From: Microbulbifer sediminum
GTDB lineage: Bacteria > Pseudomonadota > Gammaproteobacteria > Pseudomonadales > Cellvibrionaceae
Length of the DNA: 64,000 bases
Assembly (NCBI RefSeq): GCF_021729035.1
Contig: NZ_JAJSAP010000002.1
Location: forward strand, 248,001 to 312,000
Reading direction: 5' to 3'
Of this stretch, positions 18,601-27,122 are shown in pieces. Position 1 is the first letter of the stretch. Each line of letters begins with the position of its first letter. The translations under genes were made by a program, and so were the position numbers. The notes beneath the pieces were generated by a model. It searched no databases. It was not told where the DNA came from and worked only from the letters and a program-made list of their open reading frames with translations.

Positions 18601-21274
18601 CGATGAAATCCGGGGACGCACCCAGCGCAAGCTGGCTGGCTCTGTGATCATGGTGCCGGGTCAGGAGTTACCCGGTGTCGAGCGAACACGGCTCATGTCG
18701 GCTGCCCGGGTCTTGTTGGATTCCGAGGCGGGTTCGGTGGTTCATCAGCTGGAACAGGGAGCCATGCGCCTGCAGGCCCTGACACAACCTCTGCCCCCGT
18801 TTGTGCCGGTACATCCCGGTGACACCAACGGGCAACCGACACCGGTTCTGGAGCGGCCCGACGACCTGCTGTTCGATAACGGTCTCGGTGGTTTCTCCGC
18901 CGATGGCCGTGAGTACATCATGCATCTCGAAGCCGGACAACGCCCCCCGGCCCCCTGGGTCAACGTGGTGGCCAACCCGGTTTTCGGTTGCCTGATCTCC
19001 GAGGGTGGCTCCTGCTGCACCTGGAGCGGTAACAGCGGCGAGCACCGGCTAAGCGCCTGGAATAACGACCCGGTGCGTGATCCCAGTGGCGAGGCGCTTT
19101 ATCTGCGGGATGAGGAAACCGCTGCCGTATGGACCCCAACCCCGGCCCCGCGGTCAGCTGACGCGACCTGCCAGATACGCCATGGAGCGGGGTACAGCGA
19201 ATTCCGCCAAAACAGCCACGGACTGGAACAGGCGTGGCGTATTTATGTCGATCCTGAAGCGCCGGTAAAAATCGGTCGCCTGACGCTGAAAAACTGTTGG
19301 GGAAGGCCCCGGCGCCTCACCGCCACCTATTACGTGGAGTGGGTCCAGGGGCTGGTACGCGCTGCCAGCTGGCCATACCTGGTGAGTGAATTTGAGCCAG
19401 AACGCAATACACTACTGGCCCGCAACGCGTTTGTGCCTGACGCCACACCGGGCGTCGCTTTCCTCACAGCCAGCTTGCCGCCCCACGGTGTCACGACCGA
19501 CCGGCGTGAGTTCCTTGGCGAATCCGGCGATCGCGATGCACCCGCGGCCCTTTTCCGCATCGGCCTTTCCGGGAGAGTGGAGTGCGGCGGCGATCCCTGC
19601 GGCGCCTACCAGGTGCATATCGACCTCGCCGCTGGTGAGACACAGCAGGTCTATTTCATCATGGGAGAGGGGAACGACCGGGCCCACGCATTGGAATTGG
19701 CCGGGGAATTCGGGGATCCCGAACGGGCCGAGAAGGCCTGTGTCGAGACAGCAAGGTTCTGGGATGACTTCCTGGGCAGTGTGAAGGTCTCCCTGCCGGA
19801 CAGGGCGACCGAACTGCTTGTGAACCGCTGGCTGCCGTACCAGACGCTAGCCTGCCGCCTGTGGGGGCGCAGCGGCTTTTACCAATCGAGCGGGGCGTTT
19901 GGGTTCCGTGACCAGTTACAGGATGTTCAGGCGTTGTTGTGGACACATCCCGAGTGGACCCGGGAACACATACTCCGGGCCGCGTCACGACAGTTCCAGG
20001 ATGGCGATGTCCTGCACTGGTGGCATGAAGATCCATTGCGTGGTGTACGCACTCGCTGTTCCGATGACCTGTTGTGGCTGCCGTTTGTGACCGCACAGTA
20101 CATACGCACCACTGGCGATTTCGCAATCCTGAAAGAGGAAATTCCGTACCTGCAGGGTGCGCCGCTGGCCAGGGATGAACATGAACGCTATGCCGAGTTC
20201 GATACCAGTGACGAGTCGGGCTCCCTTTATGAGCACTGCTGCCGTGCCATTGAACACGCCGGGGCGGTGGGGCCCCACGGCCTGCCGGTGATTGGCAACG
20301 GGGACTGGAATGATGGCTTTAACCGGATCAGCACCACCGGTCGTGGTGAGAGTGTCTGGATGGGCTGGTTCCTGTTAAGGGTATGCCGGGATATGGCCCC
20401 CCTGTGCGAGCACATCGGCGACACAGCGCTGGCGCAACATTACCGCGAGCTGGGAGAGAATTTCCGTGAACAGGTGGAAGAGAATGGCTGGGACGGTGAA
20501 TGGTATCGCCGCGCCTATTTTGATGACGGCACGCCAGTCGGTTCCACTGAGAGTGAGGAATGCAAGATTGACCTGATTGCGCAGACCTGGTCGGTGTTAT
20601 CCCAGGAAGCGCCGACGGGACGCGCTCGCAAGGCGATGGATTCCGCCTGCGAGCATCTGGTGAATGAAGAGGCGCGGCAGATACTACTGCTTAAGCCTGC
20701 CTTCAACCGTACTAAAAAAGACCCCGGTTACATCAAGGGTTACCCGCCAGGCATTCGCGAGAATGGCGGCCAGTACACCCACGCCGCTACCTGGGCGGTC
20801 TGGGCCGCCGCGGGACTGGGGCAGGGGGAGCGTGCCTGGCACTTCTTTAATCTCCTCAACCCAATCACCCACACCGACAGTGCTGCAGGAGTACAGCGGT
20901 ACCGAACCGAACCCTATGTGCTGGCTGGCGATGTCTATGGCGTGCCCCCCCACGTGGGGCGCGGAGGCTGGACCTGGTACTCCGGTGCGTCTGGATGGCT
21001 GTACCGGGGCGCGCTGGAAGCACTGCTGGGAGCAAGAATCGTCAATGGCAACACGCTGGAGATTAAGCCCTGCCTACCCAGGAGCTGGGATCGATACAGC
21101 CTTTCTCTGAGTTTCGGCAGCAGCCGTTATGACCTCGACGTGGTCAATTGTGGTGGCTGCCCGCGGGAAGTGGCCGAATTGATACTGGATGGAGAGCAAG
21201 TGGAGGGCAGTCACCTCCCCCTGACGGATGACGGCGCGCGCCACAGCGCACAATTGACCTTTGTTACAACCTGA
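12659..21274 (+). CDS. ndvB: Cyclic beta-1,2-glucan synthase, NdvB/ChvB type
   Basis: Giant inner-membrane polysaccharide synthase of 2871 residues, matching the length of rhizobial NdvB. Order: an N-terminal helical part (1-330); membrane helices near 335-400; a GT84-type glucosyltransferase domain with ITLDADSQVPPG (Asp559, Asp561); more membrane helices (about 745-915); a glycoamylase-like domain (about 940-1530) with SWSATLFEYLMPRLL and GIAESGYYELD; and C-terminal GH94-type regions ending in the phosphorylase domain with GNGDWNDG (Asp2549, Asp2552). The family makes periplasmic cyclic glucans from UDP-glucose and sets ring length with the phosphorylase part. Neither the ATG at 12659 nor an ATG at 12758 has a clear ribosome site. 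An export protein of the NdvA type is not in the window. Confidence 0.9.
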   Translation: MRFRRWKMLRAGHGRGIIRDAGHTPVSPDAAKIMEKGRNEQQRQEHIETLAQRHHTTIDIRVSYRLKPRLAQLEREFESVYRHLSARVESGEKGSRSEEWLLDNRHVIQETLELVRESLPAGFLKQLPKVVDAAGGTDLRAHCLAQGLVGPLSQPLDMESIQQLVAHYQEKTTLATGELWALPALLRLVLLQRLSRFAISTVEIGEGESGNDDDNAVGIASVIISLRELRAYRWRDFVETLSAVDRVLVADPAGAYRGMDFETRDRYRANVEQLARGSGYDEEQVALHAVALSEQQPPDSRARHVGYYLQGDGRRELETELSYRPGYKEQLYGWTLRQALRAYFAAMAVFFVPLAVALAVFLLAGGTTLRLALPVIIIAAVPLLGLAMAMVNGLITHSLPARKLPKMDFEEGIPDEYRTVVVMPVLVADEDDLHGILESLEINFLNNDDDNLLFALLTDFPDAESEYTNGDDALLMTGQKSIQALNQRYTDSEGRAPFLLLHRNRRWNPAENCWMGWERKRGKLVEFNRLLQGDTETSFRHCAGDYTRLENIRYVITLDADSQVPPGTARRLIGAMAHPLNRAETDRDGQRITSGYGFLQPRLETDPGSPAETVFTEVFSGDRSVDLYTHAVSDAYQDLFGEAIFAGKGIYDPMVFSGTLVGRLPENAILSHDLLEGAIGGAALLSDTVFYEQYPPNILALLRRSHRWIRGDWQLLPWLGKRVAVADGRTVANPLPTIQRWKILDNLRRSLEAPSMLALFLLAWSGQLPGSAGAWTLGLLLLSAAPVWLEILSIFWLSVADPRRVHRHLQAGPARLHQRCLHWLLSLVLLPSQAINALDATTRSLYRLLFSRRHLLEWTSAAHVNRSVATPQSIGGIWQRLWFTPVLAAGVTTGLVAAEPGSLLPAAPLLLSWLFMPQLINRIDRPRRAGPPSLSEAEKRQLRLLGRRTWFFFEHFMGPDDHWLPPDNYQEEPLAVLARRTSPTNIGLGLLSILSAYDFGYLDLNQLIARLDNTFERMRGLERYRGHYLNWYETRELHPLNPRYVSTVDSGNLAGSLLTLSTALQELRMAALSGRQLVSGILDTLGVVEETLLPAEAENVPAEITGMLDEMDKLRERLEQRAEQGHWWQVIDDLDERELPVLRERLLKLIEQEESGFSSEALSRLRQWIDELHRQAHAARRFQESLQPWQRLIQAPPACYAGEGGPAGNCFRELAALLQAPVSLAELPGACALAGEKLTELDRLLDSLTEDQRNQALGWNEELRSALATASDSAISHNDELQRLAALAGKWVDEMDFSFLYDPGRHLFHIGYNVTDAAMDPNYYDLLASESRLTGFIAIAKGDVPARHWRHLERPFRRLHRRVVLMSWSATLFEYLMPRLLMETPDNSLMGRACRNAVDTHREFTGRFGLPWGIAESGYYELDSHLHYQYRAFGVPGLGFRRDLGERIVVSPYASVMALPFCADAVVENLRQLRTHGGYGQFGLYEAIDFGRTAKPAPRRARTVRSYMSHHQGMILLALNNYLHGDVMLRRFHGDVRIAGLTPLLHERLPAAPPALMPWKRPGVMRSFRPEVALESWWPDLTRPFPHYNLLSNGHLTLVHAADGAGGSYWHDIAVTRWQPDPTHHQWGHWSYVKDLDSGKLFSVGLAPCGGDTRNCAVNFSPQRVELQRRETDLFCRLSTALSSQHDIQVRRLLIKNESHRERRLLVADFAEVALAPEREDQRHPAFAKLFVESQYLAETQLMLYRRRPRASDQKPIYLAHAVLVQQGVQHRLGWETDRARFLGRGGSPAQPQALRKGLSGFSGTTGPVLDPVIASAQEVVVAGHSEIEILYLTGVSKSRRELLAMLQSYRSRPKAHWIFDLARMQSEQELRNLHIPASNLHWMTDLLSAVLAPAGSMRAPSRVLARSHHIQPNLWSRGISGDQPILLVQIRSEQDTGFAEPILQAHTYWCGRGLPVDLVIIDEESAGYAQQTRDRLQEMIDEIRGRTQRKLAGSVIMVPGQELPGVERTRLMSAARVLLDSEAGSVVHQLEQGAMRLQALTQPLPPFVPVHPGDTNGQPTPVLERPDDLLFDNGLGGFSADGREYIMHLEAGQRPPAPWVNVVANPVFGCLISEGGSCCTWSGNSGEHRLSAWNNDPVRDPSGEALYLRDEETAAVWTPTPAPRSADATCQIRHGAGYSEFRQNSHGLEQAWRIYVDPEAPVKIGRLTLKNCWGRPRRLTATYYVEWVQGLVRAASWPYLVSEFEPERNTLLARNAFVPDATPGVAFLTASLPPHGVTTDRREFLGESGDRDAPAALFRIGLSGRVECGGDPCGAYQVHIDLAAGETQQVYFIMGEGNDRAHALELAGEFGDPERAEKACVETARFWDDFLGSVKVSLPDRATELLVNRWLPYQTLACRLWGRSGFYQSSGAFGFRDQLQDVQALLWTHPEWTREHILRAASRQFQDGDVLHWWHEDPLRGVRTRCSDDLLWLPFVTAQYIRTTGDFAILKEEIPYLQGAPLARDEHERYAEFDTSDESGSLYEHCCRAIEHAGAVGPHGLPVIGNGDWNDGFNRISTTGRGESVWMGWFLLRVCRDMAPLCEHIGDTALAQHYRELGENFREQVEENGWDGEWYRRAYFDDGTPVGSTESEECKIDLIAQTWSVLSQEAPTGRARKAMDSACEHLVNEEARQILLLKPAFNRTKKDPGYIKGYPPGIRENGGQYTHAATWAVWAAAGLGQGERAWHFFNLLNPITHTDSAAGVQRYRTEPYVLAGDVYGVPPHVGRGGWTWYSGASGWLYRGALEALLGARIVNGNTLEIKPCLPRSWDRYSLSLSFGSSRYDLDVVNCGGCPREVAELILDGEQVEGSHLPLTDDGARHSAQLTFVTT

Positions 21275-21406
21275 GCCGATCACTGTACAAGCAGTTCGTC
21301 GAGGTTACCGTCACCCGGCGCATAGAACCACTTATCCATGGTTCGCCGCACTTTACGTCATTTCACTTGACCGGCTAAACCGGTTTGTGGGCCGGATATG
21401 GGCAAG

Positions 21407-21958
21407 CTATGACCTGGTCAGGTCGAGCGTATAAATCACCTGCGTATGGTTCTCCGGATCCGTGCGACAATCCCAGCCCATCGCTTGGGCCACCCGACGC
21501 AGCCTATTGTTAGCTGCCGAGTCAATCGAGTACAGGTGCTCAATTCCCCTGGCACGCGCTGACTCTATCAGCCGGTCCAGTAACAGGGTGCCGAGTCCCT
21601 GCATTTGCCATTCGTCTGCTACTACCACTGCACATTCAGCGGCCTTACCGCCAGCTTCCAGGACATAGCGGGAAACGCCAATTTCTCTGTCTTGCCCATC
21701 GTCTCGCTTGATGGTGGCGACAAATGCCTCCCGCTGGTCGTGATCAATATCTGTCAATCGTTCAAGCATTTGCTGGCTGGGCTTGCCAACGCCACCCAGG
21801 AAACGAAAGTGGCGTGATTCCGGCGACAGGTTGGTAATGAATTCACGCTCCAGGTCTATATCGGCCCGGTCCAGCGGGCGTATTTTCACTACCCGGCCGT
21901 TGCGGAGTTTCTCGGTCACCGCTCTCGATATCGCCTCTCGATGCTGCTCTTCGGACAT
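21407..21958 (-). CDS. GNAT-family N-acetyltransferase
   Basis: Acetyl-CoA-dependent acyltransferase fold of 183 residues. Motif A is visible as VVADEWQMQGLGTLLLDRLIE, with the Gln/Gly-rich pyrophosphate loop (key residues Q, G, L, G). The preceding strand reads AECAVVVADEW. The first part (KIRPLDRADIDLEREFITNLSPESR) resembles the single GNAT domains fused to acyl-CoA synthetase-like protein acetyltransferases, so a protein substrate is possible but not shown. It diverges from the hydrogenase operon across 136 bases. An acceptor cannot be named from sequence. Confidence 0.8.
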   Translation of the reverse strand: MSEEQHREAISRAVTEKLRNGRVVKIRPLDRADIDLEREFITNLSPESRHFRFLGGVGKPSQQMLERLTDIDHDQREAFVATIKRDDGQDREIGVSRYVLEAGGKAAECAVVVADEWQMQGLGTLLLDRLIESARARGIEHLYSIDSAANNRLRRVAQAMGWDCRTDPENHTQVIYTLDLTRS

Positions 21959-22094
21959 TGTCGCCTGTCTCCTCTCACGCTGGCCTGCTGGTTTCTACAA
22001 TCAGCCTAAATAATAGTTCTCTGTCGTTGCGGTCGGCCAACCTGACAGATGTATTTCGCGCACCAGTAAACACGCCGCACGGGGTACTCATATC

Positions 22095-23231
22095 ATGCAG
22101 GATTACGTTTTACAGGCACGAGACCTGGACATCCTGATTCAGGTGGTTCGTGCAGAGGGTTTCGAGGTCATGGGGCCGGTCCTGCGCGACAACGCCATCG
22201 TCTATGACGCAATTTCCACCGCGGCAGATCTCCCGCAGGGTTGGACCGATGAACAGGAGAAGGGCACCTACCGGGTAAAGCGTCGCAACGACGGCGCGTA
22301 TTTTGGTTATGCGGTTGGGCCACATTCATGGAAGAAGTTCCTGCAACTGCCGCACCGACAGGTCTGGAAAGCACGAAGCAACAACTCCGGTATCCAGGTT
22401 GCAGAGATTGTCGATGAAGCGCCACAACTTGCCTTCCTGGGTGTGCGAAGCTGCGAAATGCACGCCATTGCCATCCAGGACCGGGTATTCGTTGATGGTG
22501 AATATCAGAATGACAGTTATACGCGGCGGCGTAGCAACATCTTTATGGTTTCAGTGAACTGTACCTCCGCCGCAGCCAGTTGCTTTTGCACTTCAATGGA
22601 TACCGGCCCCAGGGTAACACTCCCCTGTGACCTGGAGATGACAGAAGTCATCGAAGGTGAAACGCACTATTTCCTGGTTGGCAGTGAATCATACCGGGGA
22701 GCACGCGTACTACAGCAGCTACCGGTTGTACCTTCAACTCAGGAGCATGAGGCGAAGGCAGAACGAGCCGTACAGAACGCAGTGCGGCAGATGGAAAAGG
22801 GGCCGCGCAATTTTGACAGTACCGACCTCAAGGAACTGCTTTACCGCAATTACGAGAGCCCGTCCTGGGACCGGGTTGCAGAGCGCTGCCTTTCCTGTGC
22901 CAATTGCACCATGGCTTGCCCCACCTGCTTCTGTTCCACTGTGGAGGACACCACCGACTTGAGTGGAACCTACGCAGAGCGCTGGGAGCGCTGGGATTCG
23001 TGCTTCACTGCTGATTTCACCTATATTACCGGGGGCGCCGTACGGCCGGATACACGAACTCGTTACCGCCAGTGGATGACCCATAAACTGGCCACCTGGC
23101 ACGACCAATTCGGTTCTTCCGGCTGTGTCGGTTGTGGGCGATGTATCACATGGTGCCCGGTGGGAATCGACCTCACCGAGGAAGTCCGAAAAATTCGAGA
23201 GCTTGAAAAAATTAACCGGGAAGGTCCATGA
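22095..23231 (+). CDS. hydB: Group 3b NiFe hydrogenase, iron-sulfur (beta/HydB-like) subunit
   Basis: Electron-transfer subunit of a soluble NAD(P)-linked hydrogenase, 378 residues. The C-terminal half has two Cys clusters for [4Fe-4S] centres: CLSCANCTMACPTC (about 260-275) and CVGCGRCITWCPVG (about 340-353). The N-terminal half has additional cysteines in CEMHAIAIQD and ASCFCTSMDTG regions, typical of the sulfhydrogenase beta subunit. It is the first gene of an operon in which every junction overlaps. The start ATG has GGGG about nine bases upstream. I found no FNR/ANR-like palindrome in 21959-22094. The gene order beta, (cNMP), gamma, delta, alpha supports group 3b over group 3d, which would have HoxEFU. 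Confidence 0.88.
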   Translation: MQDYVLQARDLDILIQVVRAEGFEVMGPVLRDNAIVYDAISTAADLPQGWTDEQEKGTYRVKRRNDGAYFGYAVGPHSWKKFLQLPHRQVWKARSNNSGIQVAEIVDEAPQLAFLGVRSCEMHAIAIQDRVFVDGEYQNDSYTRRRSNIFMVSVNCTSAAASCFCTSMDTGPRVTLPCDLEMTEVIEGETHYFLVGSESYRGARVLQQLPVVPSTQEHEAKAERAVQNAVRQMEKGPRNFDSTDLKELLYRNYESPSWDRVAERCLSCANCTMACPTCFCSTVEDTTDLSGTYAERWERWDSCFTADFTYITGGAVRPDTRTRYRQWMTHKLATWHDQFGSSGCVGCGRCITWCPVGIDLTEEVRKIRELEKINREGP

Positions 23232-23710
23232 AAACCATTGCCGAACTGTTACGTGAGCATCCCTTTTTCCGGGACCTGGCCCAGGCCGACCTGGAATTTA
23301 TCGGTGGCTGCGGAGAGAACGCCATCTATGCTACTGGTGATTACCTGGCGCGGGAGAATGAGCCGGCCGATCATTTCTTTGTGATCCGCAGTGGCAAGGT
23401 CGCAGTGGAAACTTACTTGCCTGACCGTGGCCCGCTGTGCCTGCAGACGCTGCACGATGGGGATATTTTCGGCTGGTCCTGGCTGTTTCCACCCTACGTT
23501 TGGACCTTTGATGCCCGCGCCCTGGACGAAGTTCACGCGATACGCCTGGGAGGAAAATGCCTGCGGGAAAAATGTGAAGGGGAGCCGCGCCTGGGATTCC
23601 AGCTCATGAAGCGTTTCGCCCGAATTGCCACAGAACGGCTACAGGCGGCAAGGATTCAGTTACTGGATGTCTATGGACAGAGTCCACCGCCGCAAGGGGA
23701 CACCTGGTGA
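23228..23710 (+). CDS. Stand-alone cyclic-nucleotide-binding-domain protein in hydrogenase operon
   Basis: Protein of 160 residues with the Crp/cNMP-binding beta roll (about 10-130). It begins ELLREHPFFRDLAQADLEFI, and the jelly-roll region has HFFVIRSGKVAVE and LHDGDIFGWSWLFPPYVWTFDARA. The phosphate-binding cassette is atypical: WLFPPYVWTFDA replaces the usual GE...RAA pattern, so cAMP binding is doubtful. After the dimer helix the protein stops, and no helix-turn-helix DNA-binding domain follows. It overlaps hydB by four bases upstream (ATGA) and the flavin subunit gene downstream. A regulatory or structural role within the hydrogenase complex is inferred from position only. Confidence 0.8.
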   Translation: MKTIAELLREHPFFRDLAQADLEFIGGCGENAIYATGDYLARENEPADHFFVIRSGKVAVETYLPDRGPLCLQTLHDGDIFGWSWLFPPYVWTFDARALDEVHAIRLGGKCLREKCEGEPRLGFQLMKRFARIATERLQAARIQLLDVYGQSPPPQGDTW

Positions 23711-24513
23711 TACCACGGGTGTATCGAATTGAACATCGCCGGGAGGAGTATCCCGGTACTTTTACCCTGGAGATGTCAGCCGACCGGGGACGCCCTGTGA
23801 CGTGTGATCCGGGGCAGTTCAATATGCTCTATGCCTTTGGTGCCGGCGAGGTACCTATATCAATTAGCGGGGCAGGCCGTCGGGATGGGTTGCTGGTACA
23901 CACCATCCGCACCCAGGGACTGGTAACTGCGGCCCTGGAGAGGCTGAAGGAAGGCGAGCAACTCGGTGTGCGTGGTCCCTTCGGCCAGGGCTGGCCGCTG
24001 GACCTGGCCAGGGACAGTGACCTGCTGATCATCGCCGGGGGCGTGGGCCTCGCACCACTGAGACCGGTTGTTTACAGCCTCCTGGACGGCAGAGGCCGTG
24101 CCCGACGTACTCAGCTTTACTATGGGGCCCGAAGGCCGGAGGAAAGGCTCTTCCGGCACGAACTCAACCAGTGGGGGCGGGCTGTGTCGTTGGTGCAATC
24201 GGTGGATCATGCAGACAGTGACTGGCCGGGCCATATTGGCGTGATAACCGGGCCACTGCAGGCATCGCGGATCAACGGACCGGAAACAATTGCATTTGTC
24301 TGTGGGCCGGAGCTCATGATGCGCTTCAGCATCCGCGTGCTACTCGAGAGCGGCGTGCCGGCGTCCGCTATATTCCTTTCCATGGAGCGCAATATGAAGT
24401 GTGCCACCGGCCTCTGTGGCCATTGCCAATGGGGTCCCCGTTTTATCTGCAAGGACGGCCCGGTGTTCTGCTACAAGGATATCCAGCCATGGTTCCAGAT
24501 TCGCGGGCTGTAA
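23707..24513 (+). CDS. hydG: Group 3b NiFe hydrogenase, FAD/NAD(P)-binding (gamma/HydG-like) subunit
   Basis: Flavin oxidoreductase subunit that passes electrons between hydrogenase and NAD(P)H, 268 residues, of the ferredoxin-NADP reductase / PyrK family. It shows a beta-barrel FAD domain with [21 protein letters not shown], a nucleotide-binding [11 protein letters not shown] segment and a C-terminal [2Fe-2S] motif, CATGLCGHC plus a later Cys near FCYKD. It begins with GTG at 23707, overlapping the preceding stop by four bases. The small subunit gene begins inside its last 25 bases. Confidence 0.9.
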   Translation: MIPRVYRIEHRREEYPGTFTLEMSADRGRPVTCDPGQFNMLYAFGAGEVPISISGAGRRDGLLVHTIRTQGLVTAALERLKEGEQLGVRGPFGQGWPLDLARDSDLLIIAGGVGLAPLRPVVYSLLDGRGRARRTQLYYGARRPEERLFRHELNQWGRAVSLVQSVDHADSDWPGHIGVITGPLQASRINGPETIAFVCGPELMMRFSIRVLLESGVPASAIFLSMERNMKCATGLCGHCQWGPRFICKDGPVFCYKDIQPWFQIRGL

Positions 24514-25310
24514 AAAAAACCTCCGGGAAGCGAAAGCTCGCAGTGTGGAAGTTCGCCTCCTGTGACGGTTGCCAACTCAGCCTGCTGGACTGTGAAGATG
24601 AGCTGCTGGCACTGGCGGGAGAGATGGAGATTGCGTATTTTATGGAGGCCAGCAGCCATCAGGTGGAGGGACCATACGACCTTTCGCTGGTGGAGGGATC
24701 CATCACCACTGCCCGGGACAAACGCCGGATTCAGCAGGTTCGCGCACAGTCCCGGGTGCTAGTGACTATCGGGGCCTGCGCAACCGCCGGTGGCATCCAG
24801 GCCCTGCGCAATTTTTCCGATGTGGAGGAGTTTACCTCCGTCGTCTACGCCCACCCGGAATATATCGCCACCCTGAAAACCTCAACGCCTGTCAGTGCCC
24901 ATGTAGCAGTAGACTTCGAGCTGCAGGGCTGCCCGATCAACAAGCACCAGCTGCTGGAGGTCATCAGTGCATTCCTGCACCGGCGCCCTCCACAGGTGCC
25001 GGCACACTCGGTATGTGTCGAATGCAAAATCCGCGGCAATGTCTGCGTCTGGGTTGCCGATGGCATCCCCTGTATGGGACCGGTGACACACGCCGGCTGC
25101 GGCGCCCTGTGCCCGGGCTATAGCCGCGGCTGCTACGGTTGCTACGGCCCCAAGGAAAATACCAACACAGCCTCCCTATGTCACTGGTGGAAAAAGGAGT
25201 TGGGCGCAGACCAGGCCACCATTGTCGAGAACCTGCGCAACTACAATGCGGCCGCACCGGTCTTTGCACGCGAGAGTCGCCGCCAGGAGAGGCCCGATGG
25301 CGAAAAGTAA
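24489..25310 (+). CDS. hydD: Group 3b NiFe hydrogenase, small (delta) subunit
   Basis: Small subunit carrying the electron-relay clusters, 273 residues. The proximal cluster pattern begins [13 protein letters not shown] (Cys-x2-Cys), followed by IGACATAGG and GCPINKHQL. Further cysteines follow in [30 protein letters not shown] and GCYGCYG. There is no Tat signal, which fits a cytoplasmic enzyme. The ATG at 24489 is chosen because AAGGAT lies eight bases upstream and the preceding region belongs to the flavin subunit; a longer frame begins at 24399. Its stop lies inside the large subunit gene (14-base overlap). Confidence 0.9.
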   Translation: MVPDSRAVKKTSGKRKLAVWKFASCDGCQLSLLDCEDELLALAGEMEIAYFMEASSHQVEGPYDLSLVEGSITTARDKRRIQQVRAQSRVLVTIGACATAGGIQALRNFSDVEEFTSVVYAHPEYIATLKTSTPVSAHVAVDFELQGCPINKHQLLEVISAFLHRRPPQVPAHSVCVECKIRGNVCVWVADGIPCMGPVTHAGCGALCPGYSRGCYGCYGPKENTNTASLCHWWKKELGADQATIVENLRNYNAAAPVFARESRRQERPDGEK

Positions 25311-26625
25311 GACCATCAAGGTGGACTACCTGGCGCGGGTGGAGGGGGAGGGAGCCCTTTACATCCGCTACGATGATGGCGGAGTTCGCGATGTCAAACT
25401 GAAGATCTTCGAGCCACCGCGTTTCTTCGAGGGCTTTATGCGCGGTCGGGACTACCTGGAGGCACCGGACATCACCGCCCGAATCTGCGGTATCTGCCCG
25501 GTGGCCTACCAGATGAGCGCCCTGCATGCGATGGAGCATGCGCTGGGCCTGACCCCCACGGCGGAACTCCGGGACCTGCGACGGCTGATCTATTGCGGTG
25601 AGTGGATCGAGAGTCATGCCCTGCATATTTTCATGCTGCACGCGCCGGACTTCCTCGGCTATGACAATGCTGTCGCCATGGCGAAGGATCATCCGGCCAT
25701 TGTGCAGGATGGCCTGGAAATCAAGAAAGCCGGCAACGCCATCGTGAGCCTGATTGGTGGACGGGAAGTGCACCCGATCAATGTGCGGGTAGGAGGATTC
25801 TACCGGGTTCCAACTGTCGAAGAACTGGGCCCCTTGCGGGAACAACTCCTGAAAGCAAGGGATATGGCGGTGCAAACTGCCCACTGGGCAGCTTCACTCA
25901 CATTTCCGCGGTTCGAGCGTCCCGCAACGGATCCCTATGAATTTGTCGCCCTTTCCCATCCCCGTGAGTACCCGATGAACGAGGGCCGTATCGTATCCAC
26001 CCGCGGCCTGAACATCCCTGTAGAAGAGTACGAGACGCATTTCCGTGAGGAACATATCGATTACTCAAATGCACTACACAGCGTACTGGTGGAGCGGGGT
26101 GCCTACCTCGTTGGCCCAATGGCGAGGTATAACCTCAATTACGAACACTTGTCGCCACTGGTTCAACAGACGGCCGAAGTAATCGGGTTCCCGCCATTTT
26201 GCGCCAATCCATTCCAGAGCATTGTGGTACGAAGCCTGGAGGTGCTTTACGCCTTTGACGAGGCTCTGCGGATAATCGATTCCTATCGCAGGCCAGAGCA
26301 GCCATACCTGGCAACCGATCCCCGAGAATCCAGCGGTTGTGCCGCCACCGAGGCGCCCCGGGGGCTGCTCTACCACCGCTATGACATCAACGACAGGGGC
26401 AAGATCACCGATGCCAGGATAGTGGCGCCCACCTCCCAGAACCAGAAGTCCATCGAGGATGACTTACGCCACCTGCTGCCGAAGTTCCTGGACTTGCCGG
26501 AGAACAGGCTACAGGCCCGATGTGAGCAGGCAATCCGTAATTACGATCCCTGTATCTCCTGTTCGACCCACTTCCTGCAGCTGCACCTGGAACACGATGA
26601 AGGCCGGGGCGGAGCAGGGATATGA
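25297..26625 (+). CDS. hydA: Group 3b NiFe hydrogenase, large catalytic (alpha) subunit
   Basis: Catalytic subunit that holds the NiFe(CN)2CO centre, 442 residues. It begins [18 protein letters not shown]. The first metal motif is [13 protein letters not shown], where Tyr stands at the position usually held by His in RxCGxCxxxH. The second is [10 protein letters not shown] near the C-terminus, as in archaeal sulfhydrogenase I. Sixteen or so residues after the His form the tail that a maturation protease would remove. The ATG at 25297 has AGGAG at 25285-25289. The next gene is such a protease, joined by an ATGA overlap. A bidirectional or H2-evolving role with NADP is what the subgroup suggests; direction cannot be read from sequence. 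Confidence 0.93.
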   Translation: MAKSKTIKVDYLARVEGEGALYIRYDDGGVRDVKLKIFEPPRFFEGFMRGRDYLEAPDITARICGICPVAYQMSALHAMEHALGLTPTAELRDLRRLIYCGEWIESHALHIFMLHAPDFLGYDNAVAMAKDHPAIVQDGLEIKKAGNAIVSLIGGREVHPINVRVGGFYRVPTVEELGPLREQLLKARDMAVQTAHWAASLTFPRFERPATDPYEFVALSHPREYPMNEGRIVSTRGLNIPVEEYETHFREEHIDYSNALHSVLVERGAYLVGPMARYNLNYEHLSPLVQQTAEVIGFPPFCANPFQSIVVRSLEVLYAFDEALRIIDSYRRPEQPYLATDPRESSGCAATEAPRGLLYHRYDINDRGKITDARIVAPTSQNQKSIEDDLRHLLPKFLDLPENRLQARCEQAIRNYDPCISCSTHFLQLHLEHDEGRGGAGI

Positions 26626-27122
26626 GCGGAGCCATCCCGGGGAGCTGGGCAATCATCAGCCTTGGCAACCGCTTCCGCGGTGACGACAGTGTGGGCCCAT
26701 ACCTGCTGCACCGGCTGCGCGTCCGGCTCGGCGATGCAGTGGATTGCCTGGAAAACGGTGGCGACATGACCCGTTTGCTGGAAGACTGGAAAGGTCGTGG
26801 TGTTTGCCTCGTCGACGCTGTCGTGGCGCAAGGGCGCGATTTGGGGGAGATCATCCACCTGGACGGCCTCACTGAGACTTTGCCGGCCGGGGTCTGCACC
26901 ACATCCAGTCACGGCTTTACGCTGGCCGAGGCACTGGAGCTCGCCCACCTGCTGGATTCACTGCCAGATAAGCTGGAGATCTACGCTATCTGTGGCTCCA
27001 ACTTCGCCACTGGCGCCCCCCTTTCCCCGGCAGTGCTGGCCGCTGCGAAAAAAGTCGAACAGGAAATTCTGCAATACCTTGCACAACAGGCAGGAGGCCC
27101 ACCGTGCACGAACAATCGCTGA
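26622..27122 (+). CDS. Hydrogenase maturation protease
   Basis: Nickel-dependent C-terminal endopeptidase of the HyaD/HycI family, 166 residues. The N-terminal [16 protein letters not shown] carries the conserved Gly-Asn and Asp (the metal-binding Glu/Asp after RGDD). A second acid lies in LVDAVVA, and the HGF of [13 protein letters not shown] gives the third ligand. It removes the tail after the His of the second metal motif of the large subunit once nickel is inserted. It overlaps the large subunit gene by four bases and hypA by 19 bases. Confidence 0.88.
   Translation: MSGAIPGSWAIISLGNRFRGDDSVGPYLLHRLRVRLGDAVDCLENGGDMTRLLEDWKGRGVCLVDAVVAQGRDLGEIIHLDGLTETLPAGVCTTSSHGFTLAEALELAHLLDSLPDKLEIYAICGSNFATGAPLSPAVLAAAKKVEQEILQYLAQQAGGPPCTNNR

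Noticed and set aside
21959..22094. FNR/ANR box for the hydrogenase operon
   Set aside because: No TTGAT-N4-ATCAA-like palindrome with acceptable matches was visible.
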